The notes under the pieces were generated by a model. It made no database searches. It was not told where the DNA came from and saw only the letters and a program-made list of their open reading frames with translations. The position numbers and the translations under genes are program-made. A stretch of 64,000 nucleotides of DNA from contig NZ_CP038033.1 in the NCBI RefSeq assembly GCF_004421105.1, positions 2,189,659-2,253,658 on the forward strand, given 5' to 3'. This document shows positions 17,533 through 24,895 of this stretch, piece by piece. The DNA is from Nitrosococcus wardiae (lineage in GTDB: Bacteria; Pseudomonadota; Gammaproteobacteria; Nitrosococcales; Nitrosococcaceae). Numbering within the stretch: position 1 is the stretch's first letter; each line of letters starts with the position of its first letter.

Positions 17533-17892
17533 ATGAAGCGGGTATTGCATGTGGAGATCTCTTCCCTGGAGAAATCCCTGGAGCAGTTTGGCAAGGCTCT
17601 AGAGCAAACCATGCAAGGGGCTGAATTGGAATCCTTCGAAGGTATCGGGTTTGAGAGCCTAGCGGAGTTGCTGGGTACACTCACGCCTAAGCGCTGGGAG
17701 TTGATTCGGCGTTTGAAGCAAGAAGGTCCGATGACTATCTATGCTCTGGCGAAAATGCTGGGGCGAGATTATAAAAACGTGCGCCTGGATGTAAAGGCGC
17801 TAGAGGAATGGGGAATCATTGAGCGGGATGAGGTGGAGCGTGTTCTGGTTCCTTGGGATGAGATCGATGTGAGGGTGCCGCTGGCGGCATGA
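17533..17892 (+). CDS. Winged-helix regulator of the COG4190 type
   Basis: 119 residues from ATG 17533, four bases after the brnA stop. The C-terminal half is a winged helix: LTPKRWELIRRLKQEGPMTI, LAKMLGRDYKNVRLDVKALE and a closing wing WGIIERDEVERV. Proteins of this type are often annotated as regulators or antidotes beside other toxins. Here no cognate toxin follows, so it may be a third member of the brnTA operon or an orphan left by recombination. Confidence 0.7.
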   Translation: MKRVLHVEISSLEKSLEQFGKALEQTMQGAELESFEGIGFESLAELLGTLTPKRWELIRRLKQEGPMTIYALAKMLGRDYKNVRLDVKALEEWGIIERDEVERVLVPWDEIDVRVPLAA

Positions 17893-17943
17893 GGGGCGGC
17901 GATAAAAGCGTAAGTGACAGGGTAAATTAGCTGAGCTAGAAGA

Positions 17944-18984
17944 ATGAGTATAAATGCGTCAGTGGTTGATCTTTTTTGTGGTGCTGGGGGGCTTTCTCAT
18001 GGATTTATTTTGGAATCGATGCCAGTGGCAGCCGGCGTCGATATTGACGAGAGTTGCCGTTATGCATATGAGTATAACAACAGAGCTCCCTTCGTTAAGC
18101 GGGACGTTGCGACTTTGAAGCCCCAGGAGATAGAAAATCTGTTCTATAAGCATAAAAGGCGTATTCTCGCCGGCTGTGCGCCGTGCCAACCGTTTTCTGT
18201 TTATAATCAGAAAAACAACAATCCGAATTGGCAGTTGCTTGCGGATTTCGGTAATCTCGTAGATTACGTCCGTCCGGATGTCGTCTCAATGGAAAATGTA
18301 CCGCGTCTTTTGAAATTCTGGGAAGGTCGTGTATTCCTCAATTTTATAAATATTTTGAGGAAGGCCGATTATTACATAACCTGGGATATTGTCTACTGCC
18401 CTGATTATGGCCTACCTCAAAAGCGATCTCGCCTAGTGCTTCTGGCCTCCCGCTTGGGGCCAATCACCCTATCTAAGCCGATGCATACCAAAAAATACCT
18501 TACCGTCAGAGATGCCATCGGTAATCTGAAATCCATTGATGCGGGCGAAATCGATTCGTCCGATCCTCTACACCATGCGTCCCGGCTTTCGGAAACTAAT
18601 CTCAAACGAATCAAGAATTCCAGACCCGGTGGTAGCTGGCGCGATTGGGATAGCAATTTAATCGCCAACTGCCATCAGGAAAATAGCGGGCGAGGGTATG
18701 CCTCCGTCTATGGGCGTATGGTATGGGACGAGCCGTCCCCTACCATTACCACCCAATTTTACGGATTTGGAAACGGACGCTTCGGCCATCCTGAGCAGGA
18801 TCGGGCACTTTCATTGCGTGAGGGTGCTATTCTGCAGGGATTCCCGATGGACTATCAGTTCGTGGAGCCGGGTCGGCCCATCTATTTCGCAAAGCTCGGC
18901 CGCATGATCGGTAATGCAGTTCCGGTCGAACTCGGTCGAGTAGTCGCCCGGTCTATTAAACAACATTTGAAGGCTTACGAATGA
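17944..18984 (+). CDS. DNA (cytosine-5) methyltransferase of an HgiDII-like R-M system
   Basis: Type II modification enzyme of 346 residues. Motifs: LFCGAGG (11-16, AdoMet site), APCQPFSVY (catalytic Cys of PCQ at 80-84), MENVP (117-120), GLPQKRSRLV, and C-terminal LREGAILQGFP with IGNAVPVELG. The target-recognition region lies around 230-280. The stop overlaps the start of the downstream ATPase-type restriction gene by four bases. By association with an HgiDII/BbrUII-like partner the target may be GTCGAC-like, but that is an inference. Confidence 0.9.
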   Translation: MSINASVVDLFCGAGGLSHGFILESMPVAAGVDIDESCRYAYEYNNRAPFVKRDVATLKPQEIENLFYKHKRRILAGCAPCQPFSVYNQKNNNPNWQLLADFGNLVDYVRPDVVSMENVPRLLKFWEGRVFLNFINILRKADYYITWDIVYCPDYGLPQKRSRLVLLASRLGPITLSKPMHTKKYLTVRDAIGNLKSIDAGEIDSSDPLHHASRLSETNLKRIKNSRPGGSWRDWDSNLIANCHQENSGRGYASVYGRMVWDEPSPTITTQFYGFGNGRFGHPEQDRALSLREGAILQGFPMDYQFVEPGRPIYFAKLGRMIGNAVPVELGRVVARSIKQHLKAYE

Positions 18985-20869
18985 TGCAGAGTAGTTCCGA
19001 CTACGAAATGACATTGAGCCTCAATGTACTGGAACATTTGGGCATTAACCTTTATAGCAACGTGCCGTCGGTTTTGTCGGAAGTCGTCGCCAATGCCTGG
19101 GATGCGGATGCCGATTCGGTGAAAATTTCTCTTTATCTAGGAGAAGATCAAATTATCATCAAAGATGATGGTATCGGTATGACTCGGGAGGATGTCAACA
19201 ACCGTTTTCTCCGTGTCGGTTACCGCCGCAGGGATGAAGGACCGGCATTGACCGAGAAGAAGAGAGCTCCAATGGGTCGCAAAGGTATAGGAAAACTTTC
19301 TTTGTTTTCTGTTGCGGACACTGTTGAAGTACACACGATCAATGATGGGCAGAAAAGTGCGCTCAGGATGCAACTCTCCGAAATACGGGAAAAGATTAAG
19401 GACAAGAACGAGGGAGTTTATAACCCGGAATCTCTTTCCGAGGGCTTGGTGAATTTTGAAAAGGGTACTCGAATCATTGTATCCAAGTTGCGTCGTAAAC
19501 AAACCATTGGAACTGCGAAGGCTCTTAGAAGGCGGCTGGCACGTCGATTTTCTATTATCGGTGCTCAAGAAGGATTTGAAGTCTATGTAGATGATGATGC
19601 GATTACGCCGGCCGATCGCGATTACTATGATAAACTCCAATATTTATGGGCCTACGGTAATCAATCGACCATTGTCTCTCTATGCCGTAATCTTTCTCGT
19701 GAGCCTGAAAATCGATCGGTATCAGCTTCTGAAATTAATCTAGATGTTTCCGGCTGGGTGGGGACCGTTCACGAATCCGGTCAACTGAGGGACGACGAGA
19801 GCAGCGATAATCTGAATCGTGTGGCAATTTTCGTTCGGGGTAAAATGGCCCAAGAGGACATCCTAGATGACTTCAGCGAGCGAGGAGTCTACGCAAGTTA
19901 TCTGATCGGAGAGCTACGGGTCGACACTTTGGATCAAGATGATGAGGAAGATACGGCCACCAGTAACCGACAGCATTTGACGGTTCCAAGAAAGCATTGG
20001 AGATACCTGCAATCAATGACTGGATGGGGAAGTTGCCCAAGCCTCACCAGAGGCATGCTAAAGCATGGCTGGGAAAGATTTATCGGATCAAGACCGACCG
20101 GCCGGAAGAGCGCAAGCAACTTCTGAAGCATGCCGTGTTCGCTTTCGAATTCTATAGGGCGCATCAAAATCTCGAAGCCCTCGAAAGTATCAATGATACC
20201 AATCTAAGTGCGGCGTTTGACCTCTTCCAAGAACTCGATAGTCTAGAAGCCAATTTATACGGGCAGATCGTTCAGCAAAGAATAGCCGTCATCAGGACAC
20301 TACAGGAGAGAGTTGAAGAAAACGCCAAGGAGAAAGTCATTCAAGAATACATTTACGATCACTTGTGGCTACTCGATCCGGCCTGGGAGCGTGCCGAGGC
20401 TACTGAATATATGGAAAGAAGGGTCGGGAAGCTCTTCGAAGAAGTTTCCGCTTCCTTAAATGAAGGAGAAAGATTGGCACGTTTGGATATCGGCTATCGA
20501 GAAACGGCAGGCAAGCACGTAATCGTCGAATTGAAGCGCCCGGGGCGTTCGATAAGCGTTTTCGAACTTAGCGCGCAGATAAACAAATACCGCAGCGGTA
20601 TGAAGAAATTTCTTCAAGATCTGGGTCGCCCGCATGAACCTGTGGAGTTCGTGTGCTTACTCGGGCAGCGACAGAGCGAATGGAATGATGATCCGAAACT
20701 GGTTGAAAATAATTTAGAGACAGTATCGGCGAGGATCAAATTGTATGAAGAACTTCTGGAGCATGCTTTCCGTGCGTACAAGGACTATTTGGATAGCCGT
20801 AAATTCGTCGATCGATTGCAGGAGGTAATCAAGGCGATAGACGATTATGAATCTGAGAATGGAACGTAA
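18981..20869 (+). pseudogene. HgiDII/BbrUII-like restriction protein (GHKL ATPase plus nuclease), frameshifted
   Basis: N-terminal part: a GHKL ATPase with SEVVANAWDADAD (Asn/Asp box), DDGIGM and MGRKGIGKLS. C-terminal part, in another frame from about 19977: LARLDIGYRE ... HVIVELKRPG, a PD-(D/E)xK-like nuclease signature. Restoring one T in the T-run near 19976-19978 gives QHFDGSKKALEIP and a continuous protein of about 629 residues. Both halves are well preserved, so loss is recent or an assembly error. As read, restriction is off while the methylase remains. Confidence 0.8.
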
Positions 20870-21290
20870 TCCTCCAGTCGATCCGCAACGCAGCATCCTG
20901 ATGTCGCGCGTCAGACAAGCGAATACCGCGCCGGAGATGCTCGCCCGTAAAATTTTGCATCGGATGGGTTTTCGATTCCGTCTCCATCGTCGAGATCTTC
21001 CCGGTTCACCGGACATCGTTCTTCCGAGCTACCGCATCGCAATATTCGTTCACGGTTGTTTCTGGCATCGCCATCCGGGGTGCAAAAAAGCCTCGATACC
21101 TAAATCCCGAAGAAGCTTTTGGGAGGAAAAGTTCGCAGCGAATGTCGAACGAGATAGAAAAAACTATATTGCCCTGAATGAGCTAGGTTGGCACTGTGTA
21201 ATTATCTGGGAATGTGAGACCAAAGATATTCCGGCGCTGGAGTCTCGCCTTCAAGCTGAATTGGTCAAGTATATGAAGTGGAGAAATTGA
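20847..21290 (+). CDS. vsr: Very-short-patch mismatch repair endonuclease Vsr
   Basis: 147-residue T:G mismatch endonuclease that repairs deaminated 5-methylcytosine at the sites of the partner methylase. It shows SPDIVLPSYRIAIFVHGCFW, HRHPGCKKASIPKSR, and WEEKFAANVERDRKN, with the catalytic Asp and metal-ligand Cys/His residues in place. It begins 23 bases inside the end of the restriction gene (a second ATG lies at 20859). It completes an M-R-V cassette. Confidence 0.93.
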   Translation: MNLRMERNPPVDPQRSILMSRVRQANTAPEMLARKILHRMGFRFRLHRRDLPGSPDIVLPSYRIAIFVHGCFWHRHPGCKKASIPKSRRSFWEEKFAANVERDRKNYIALNELGWHCVIIWECETKDIPALESRLQAELVKYMKWRN

Positions 21291-21429
21291 GAGAAACCAA
21301 GAAAAAATTATAGATTTTCAAGGTACTAAGTCATAATCATGATTTATGCATTTACCACCCGCCCTCGGCGTTTTGTGATGCCGGATCTGACTGTCTTAGA
21401 AACTGCCTTAGAATTGGGTTATGAGGATA

Positions 21430-21710
21430 TTACTCCGTCTCTCCCCTCGTATCCTCAAGGATATCGTGTATCAATACTGATAAGGTGCCCATGGCCATTT
21501 CGGGCTGCTTTGTAATGGCACCGGCATACCCGCGCGCAGTCCGCTCTCCTTTGTAAATAGCTGCAAAAGCAATACCCACGCACTCACCTGATCGGACCCT
21601 GTCCTCCAGGTAACGGAGTGCCGCGATCATATCACTGGAGGTGATTTTTCGTATTTGCCGTTAAATTTCTTGGTGATCGTCAGATCTTTTTGGTCATTCT
21701 CAGACATCAT
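21430..21710 (-). pseudogene. Small phage protein, paralogue of the next gene, frameshifted
   Basis: ATG 21710 has GAGGGG at good spacing and reads MMSENDQKDLTITKKFNGKYEK. Adding one A to the A5 run (complement of 21645-21649) continues as ITSSDMIAALRYLEDRVRSG and CVGIAFAAIYKGERTARGYAG to the stop at 21430. Without it the upstream reading ends at a TGA and only the last 66 codons (from ATG 21630) remain open. Function unknown; the core GIAF-x4-G-x4-GYAG is shared with the adjacent 98-codon gene. Confidence 0.55.
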
Positions 21711-21730
21711 AATTCCCCTCAAGCGCGCCC

Positions 21731-22027
21731 TTATTGTCTCTTTCTCCTGGCATGCATTAATAGCTCTTGATCAAGCTGCCGGAGAGCGCCCAGAGCAAAA
21801 TTGGGGTCTTGCCCAGCATAGCCGGACCAACCCTTCACCACTCGTCGCCCTCTCGCAACTCCTATAAAAGCAATTCCTATAATACGCCCCTGTTCTGCAG
21901 CTTTAAGAAGTTTTTTTAGGGTGTCAACGGTTCCTTCTGATCTATGTTGCTCATTCAAAGTCGTTATTTTTGTTTTGCTGACCGTCTTCTTCTCCAAAAA
22001 TGTCCTCCAAGGATTCTCCAGGGCCAA
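21731..22027 (-). CDS. Small phage protein of unknown function next to the repressor
   Basis: Up to 98 codons with no recognised family. The core GIAFIGVARGRRVVKGWSG resembles GIAFAAIYKGERTARGYAG in its downstream neighbour, so the two arose by duplication. The listed start is a TTG that overlaps the 3' end of the repressor gene; a later start near KTKITTLNEQ is possible. Genes just behind a repressor often encode lysogenic accessory functions, but nothing in the sequence states one. Confidence 0.6.
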   Translation of the reverse strand: MALENPWRTFLEKKTVSKTKITTLNEQHRSEGTVDTLKKLLKAAEQGRIIGIAFIGVARGRRVVKGWSGYAGQDPNFALGALRQLDQELLMHARRKRQ

Positions 22028-22529
22028 GGATTACACCTTCATCGTCTCTACGGTCTAGCCCACTCCTGCGCTCAAAATCCACTTCATGAACATTCTGCCG
22101 GCGGTCCTTACCGCTGCGGCGGTCTTTCTTTCCCTCCTTTGCGTTCTGATCTGGTTCAGAAGAAGGCGTTTCGCGGAATGGAGGACGAATATGGATTGCG
22201 TTCTCGTTAACCCCGAGCAGCATCAGGATAGCTTTTACTTTCTCTGGTGGGGCCTGGGAAATCAAGCGGGCAAGCTGTAGGGCATGATCCGGGAAATCAG
22301 CAGGGGCTTCTCCATACATAGGGCCTTTGCCTATAGCCAGCCATTTTACAGAGACATTAAGTTTCTCCGCGGTAAAGATAAGATTTTCAGGCTTTAGCCC
22401 TTTTGTTTCTCCACTTTCCCACTGAGCTACAGCAGCGCGACTGACCCCGACATAAGTCGCCAGATCTTGCTGGGTCAGTTTTGCCTTCCTGCGGGCGATT
22501 TTAATGCGCTCACTAATACTGCTAGCCAT
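21951..22529 (-). CDS. CI-like prophage repressor (XRE helix-turn-helix)
   Basis: 193 residues from ATG 22529, just before the operators. The N-terminal XRE domain reads ISERIKIARRKAKLTQQDLA, VGVSRAAVAQWESGETKGLK and ENLIFTAEKLNVSVKWLAIG. The C-terminus has two similar basic blocks, KDRRSGKDRRQ and FERRSGLDRRD, then an acidic tail; there is no S24 serine-lysine peptidase domain. So it is unlikely to undergo LexA-type self-cleavage. It faces a divergent cro-like gene. Confidence 0.85.
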   Translation of the reverse strand: MASSISERIKIARRKAKLTQQDLATYVGVSRAAVAQWESGETKGLKPENLIFTAEKLNVSVKWLAIGKGPMYGEAPADFPDHALQLARLISQAPPEKVKAILMLLGVNENAIHIRPPFRETPSSEPDQNAKEGKKDRRSGKDRRQNVHEVDFERRSGLDRRDDEGVILGPGESLEDIFGEEDGQQNKNNDFE

Positions 22530-22591
22530 GTAAGAAAGCTTACATTGGCTGTTAGTTAGTATGCTTGACCTGTTTTCGTAAGTATGCTTAC
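22530..22591. promoter_or_regulatory. Lysis-lysogeny control region with three operators
   Basis: Between the divergent cI and cro genes are GTAAGAAAGCTTAC (22530-22543), GTTAGTATGCTTGA (22555-22568, imperfect) and GTAAGTATGCTTAC (22578-22591). The outer two are perfect GTAAG-N4-CTTAC dyads. Centres are 25 and 23 bases apart, like the OR1-OR3 layout of lambdoid phages. Repressor and Cro binding is inferred from position. Confidence 0.8.
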
Positions 22592-22602
22592 ATAACCTCA
22601 TC

Positions 22603-22821
22603 ATGACTAAATCCGAAGCAATAAAAATGTTTGGAAGCGTCGGCGAGTTAGCTGCTGCTCTCAAGATTACTCGCCACGCCATTTATCAATGGCCAGAAAA
22701 AATTAAAGAACCCAGGGCAAGCCAGATAAAGCTGATCGCGCTTCAAAGAGCTAACCCTGGGCTGTTTTCTGGCTCTGAAAACAAAACCTATCAACACCCT
22801 AAAGAAGACCCAGCCGCATGA
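22603..22821 (+). CDS. Cro/YdaS-like DNA-binding protein
   Basis: 72 residues opening divergently from the repressor. MTKSEAIKMFGSVGELAAAL, KITRHAIYQWPEKIKEPRASQ form a YdaS/Cro-type helix-turn-helix in which the recognition helix follows the alanine-rich helix. Expected role: early regulator that represses the cI promoter. Its stop overlaps the next start as ATGA. Confidence 0.82.
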   Translation: MTKSEAIKMFGSVGELAAALKITRHAIYQWPEKIKEPRASQIKLIALQRANPGLFSGSENKTYQHPKEDPAA

Positions 22822-23006
22822 CCGTCTCCTGTCAGCACTGCCGCCACGCCAAGCCTTGGCTTGTCCATGGCGGGGTCCACGTCGAATGCCTGGCCAAAGG
22901 CGAGCGGGGATACGCCTGGGATATCGAGCGGCAGTGTGGGCAGTTTGAGCGCAAGTCATTGCAAAAACCTCTCGTCTATCCACCTCAAAAATCAGTGCGC
23001 AGATGA
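22818..23006 (+). CDS. Small cysteine/histidine-rich phage protein
   Basis: 62 codons coupled to the cro-like gene by an ATGA overlap. The CQHC-x2-A ... ECLAKGERGYAWDIERQC arrangement (Cys and His pairs) suggests a small metal-binding fold. No family recognised; early-region location only. Confidence 0.6.
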   Translation: MTVSCQHCRHAKPWLVHGGVHVECLAKGERGYAWDIERQCGQFERKSLQKPLVYPPQKSVRR

Positions 23007-23009
23007 TAG

Positions 23010-23279
23010 ATGGGCGGCAATGCAAATACCCGCAAAATGCGATCGCTCGTTTTGCAGCGAGTTGCAGAAAAGGGTCAGAAGCGCATTGCCGAGCGCATCG
23101 AGTCCACTGTTACGCGGATATCGCGGTTCTTCTCGGGCAATGGCGGGCTCACGCTGGACGAGGTGATCGAGACGCTAGACGAGAACGATTTGAAGGTAGT
23201 GGACAAGGACGCCATCACCATTTCAGCGGAGGAGTACGCCGCGCTGAAGCTGTTCGCGCGGAAGGGGCTGAAAGATTAA
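23010..23279 (+). CDS. CII-like phage transcriptional activator
   Basis: 89 residues with the pattern of lambda CII: a short basic N-terminus, then LQRVAEKGQKRIAERI, ESTVTRISRFFSGNGGLTL and DEVIETLDENDLKVV, i.e. a helix-turn-helix followed by an oligomerising helix. The position after cro and before the replication genes is that of cII. A strong terminator follows. Confidence 0.72.
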   Translation: MGGNANTRKMRSLVLQRVAEKGQKRIAERIESTVTRISRFFSGNGGLTLDEVIETLDENDLKVVDKDAITISAEEYAALKLFARKGLKD

Positions 23280-23336
23280 CGCTCTCTACCGCCATCCCCG
23301 GGGCGGCAATACCGGGGACACCGACGGGAACCGTTT

Positions 23337-23368
23337 GGGTCTGGCAGGAGTGCCAGGCCCGTTTTTTT
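23337..23368 (+). terminator. Rho-independent terminator after the cII-like gene
   Basis: GGGTCTGGCA (23337-23346) pairs with TGCCAGGCCC (23351-23360) around a GGAG loop: ten pairs including one G-U. This is followed by G and seven T residues (23362-23368). It would end the short early transcript and requires antitermination or a new promoter for the genes beyond. Confidence 0.85.
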
Positions 23369-23385
23369 GTGGAGGGTGGTGATAG

Positions 23386-23577
23386 ATGAAAGCACTAACC
23401 AGAAACCATTTGACAATGAGCTCCCTTGAGATTGCCAAGCTGTGTAAGAAGCAGCATGGCCATGTGATGAGGGATATTAAGGAGCTTGATAAGCAGGGAA
23501 TTTTATGTGCCTCCAAATTTGGGGGCACATATCCGGTAAGAGGCAAGAGGATAAAGCAAGATGCAAAACCTCGTTAA
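23386..23577 (+). CDS. Truncated Rha-type domain protein
   Basis: 63 codons with a good ribosome site (GGAGGGTGGTGATAG before ATG). LTMSSLEIAKLCKKQHGHVM, RDIKELDKQGI is the N-terminal Rha DNA-binding-like motif, repeated almost identically at the start of the next gene. The protein then diverges and stops, overlapping the next start by 17 bases. It appears to be a partial tandem copy of rha, either a decayed duplicate or a short competitor protein. Confidence 0.68.
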   Translation: MKALTRNHLTMSSLEIAKLCKKQHGHVMRDIKELDKQGILCASKFGGTYPVRGKRIKQDAKPR

Positions 23578-24202
23578 TTTGGAAGTCCTGGACCAACAGC
23601 TAACTATGTCCTCCGTCGAGATCGCGGAGGTCTGTGGTAAACAGCACAAGAACGTGCTCGCTGATATAAGAGCCCTTGAGGAGCAAGGGGTTATCGATGG
23701 GCTGAAATTCAAGCGTAACTACAAAGACTCTCTGAACAGGGAGAAACCCTGTTATCACTTGCCAAAACGCGAAACCCTCATCCTCACCTCCGGTTATTCC
23801 GCCAAGCAGCGGGCCGCGATTATTGATCGCTGGCTTTATTTGGAGGAGCAAAAAAACAAGAATCTATCGCCTGCGGAGCAGCTACTGATGCAGGCTCAAA
23901 TGCTCGTTAAAAGCGAACGCAGAATAGCCGCCCTCGAGGAGCGGCAGAGAATTACCGAGGGCAAGCTGGAAGATTTCGCTACCGGCGCGGAGCACTTCTC
24001 TATCACGGCCTATCACAAGCTATTCCTTGCTCAACAAATCTCCAATAACCAAGCCAATTCAGACGGGCGCAAGTTATCCCACATCGCCAAGAACCAGGGC
24101 ATTAAGTTAGGCCGAGCTCCGCACCCGGTATGGGGGACTGTCAACACCTACCCAAAGGCGCTCCTGGATGCTTACTACCGTGGCGAATATCAAACCCACT
24201 GA
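23561..24202 (+). CDS. Rha-family phage regulatory protein
   Basis: 213 residues. The N-terminal Rha domain reads LTMSSVEIAEVCGKQHKNVL, ADIRALEEQGVI and KPCYHLPKRETLILTSGYS; the middle is a coiled helix rich in Glu/Gln; the C-terminal part (ITAYHKLFLAQQISNNQAN ... LGRAPHPVWGTVNTYPKALL) is the 'ANT-like' tail found in phage antirepressor proteins. Rha proteins interfere with phage growth in hosts lacking IHF and act in the phage switch. Confidence 0.82.
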   Translation: MQNLVNLEVLDQQLTMSSVEIAEVCGKQHKNVLADIRALEEQGVIDGLKFKRNYKDSLNREKPCYHLPKRETLILTSGYSAKQRAAIIDRWLYLEEQKNKNLSPAEQLLMQAQMLVKSERRIAALEERQRITEGKLEDFATGAEHFSITAYHKLFLAQQISNNQANSDGRKLSHIAKNQGIKLGRAPHPVWGTVNTYPKALLDAYYRGEYQTH

Positions 24203-24213
24203 AGGAGAACTCC

Positions 24214-24570
24214 ATGCTAGCAGAACATCATCTCATTGATCCCCCTATCCTCGATGCTCGACGCAACGACTTCATGCATCAAGTGGGCTACACCGTTTGC
24301 CGGCAATGGCAGGAGGGGATGTGGCGAGACATTTTGCCCCATTGCGATCGACCCCATTCTGGGAGGCGGGTTTCTTATGTGTTCGGGCCCAACCTGAACG
24401 ACATCGCGCGCCGGGAGTTCGCTGAAGGCTGGGATAAGCGCCTCGAGGAGACCCGGGAGCGGAGGAGGCCTGTTGGCGTGGCGAGAGACCGGGAGGGGAA
24501 ACGAATTTTATTAGCGCTGCTGCTGGGCTGCGCTTTGTTTTGGATAGCCGTTTTTAGGCTGATTTTTTGA
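24214..24570 (+). CDS. Phage protein of unknown function with a C-terminal membrane helix
   Basis: 118 codons from ATG 24214 (GGAGAAC upstream). No recognised family. The body is charged and aromatic; the last 20 or so residues, ILLALLLGCALFWIAVFRLI, form a transmembrane helix, so it is likely tail-anchored in the inner membrane. Confidence 0.6.
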   Translation: MLAEHHLIDPPILDARRNDFMHQVGYTVCRQWQEGMWRDILPHCDRPHSGRRVSYVFGPNLNDIARREFAEGWDKRLEETRERRRPVGVARDREGKRILLALLLGCALFWIAVFRLIF

Positions 24571-24573
24571 GTC

Positions 24574-24741
24574 ATGGAGATCACCGAAGACGACCAAGAG
24601 TTTTTCGAGGAACGTGCCGCGATCATGGAATTTGAGGGTGGGTTATCCAGGGAAGAGGCTGAGAGAGAGGCTAGGAAGCTCATGAAACGGAAAATCGAGC
24701 GGCGCGCCTATCTTATCGATGAAGCAAAACAAGGGGGTTAA
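24574..24741 (+). CDS. Small acidic/basic phage protein
   Basis: 55 codons beginning three bases after the previous stop: a helical, charged protein with QEFFEERAAIMEFEGGLSRE and EAEREARKLMKRK. The 'ERAAIMEFEGGLSREEAE' pattern is familiar from small replication-region proteins of phages and plasmids, but no function is known to me. Confidence 0.6.
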   Translation: MEITEDDQEFFEERAAIMEFEGGLSREEAEREARKLMKRKIERRAYLIDEAKQGG

Positions 24742-24743
24742 AA

Positions 24744-24866
24744 GTGGGCCACATGGGCATACAAGAAGCGATTGTTGAGGGCGCCATTGTATGGGGCGTG
24801 AAGGCCGTAGCCATTATTGGCGTGGCGGGGCTTTGTGCGTGGGTTTGGAATCTGTTGAAGAAGTAG
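24744..24866 (+). CDS. Very small single-pass membrane protein
   Basis: 40 codons from GTG 24744 (GGGGG upstream) or 37 from ATG 24753. One hydrophobic helix, VAIIGVAGLCAWVWNLL, ends in a KK tail. The spacing to the neighbours and the visible ribosome site favour a real gene. Confidence 0.5.
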   Translation: MGHMGIQEAIVEGAIVWGVKAVAIIGVAGLCAWVWNLLKK

Positions 24867-24895
24867 TAACCCTGTTACTGAAGGAAAGAAATATT

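Noticed and set aside
21339-21515. 58-codon + strand frame (IYAFTTRPRRFVMPDLTVLE) after vsr
   Set aside because: No ribosome site, and it runs into the antisense of the small phage gene; possibly a gene fragment but not assignable.
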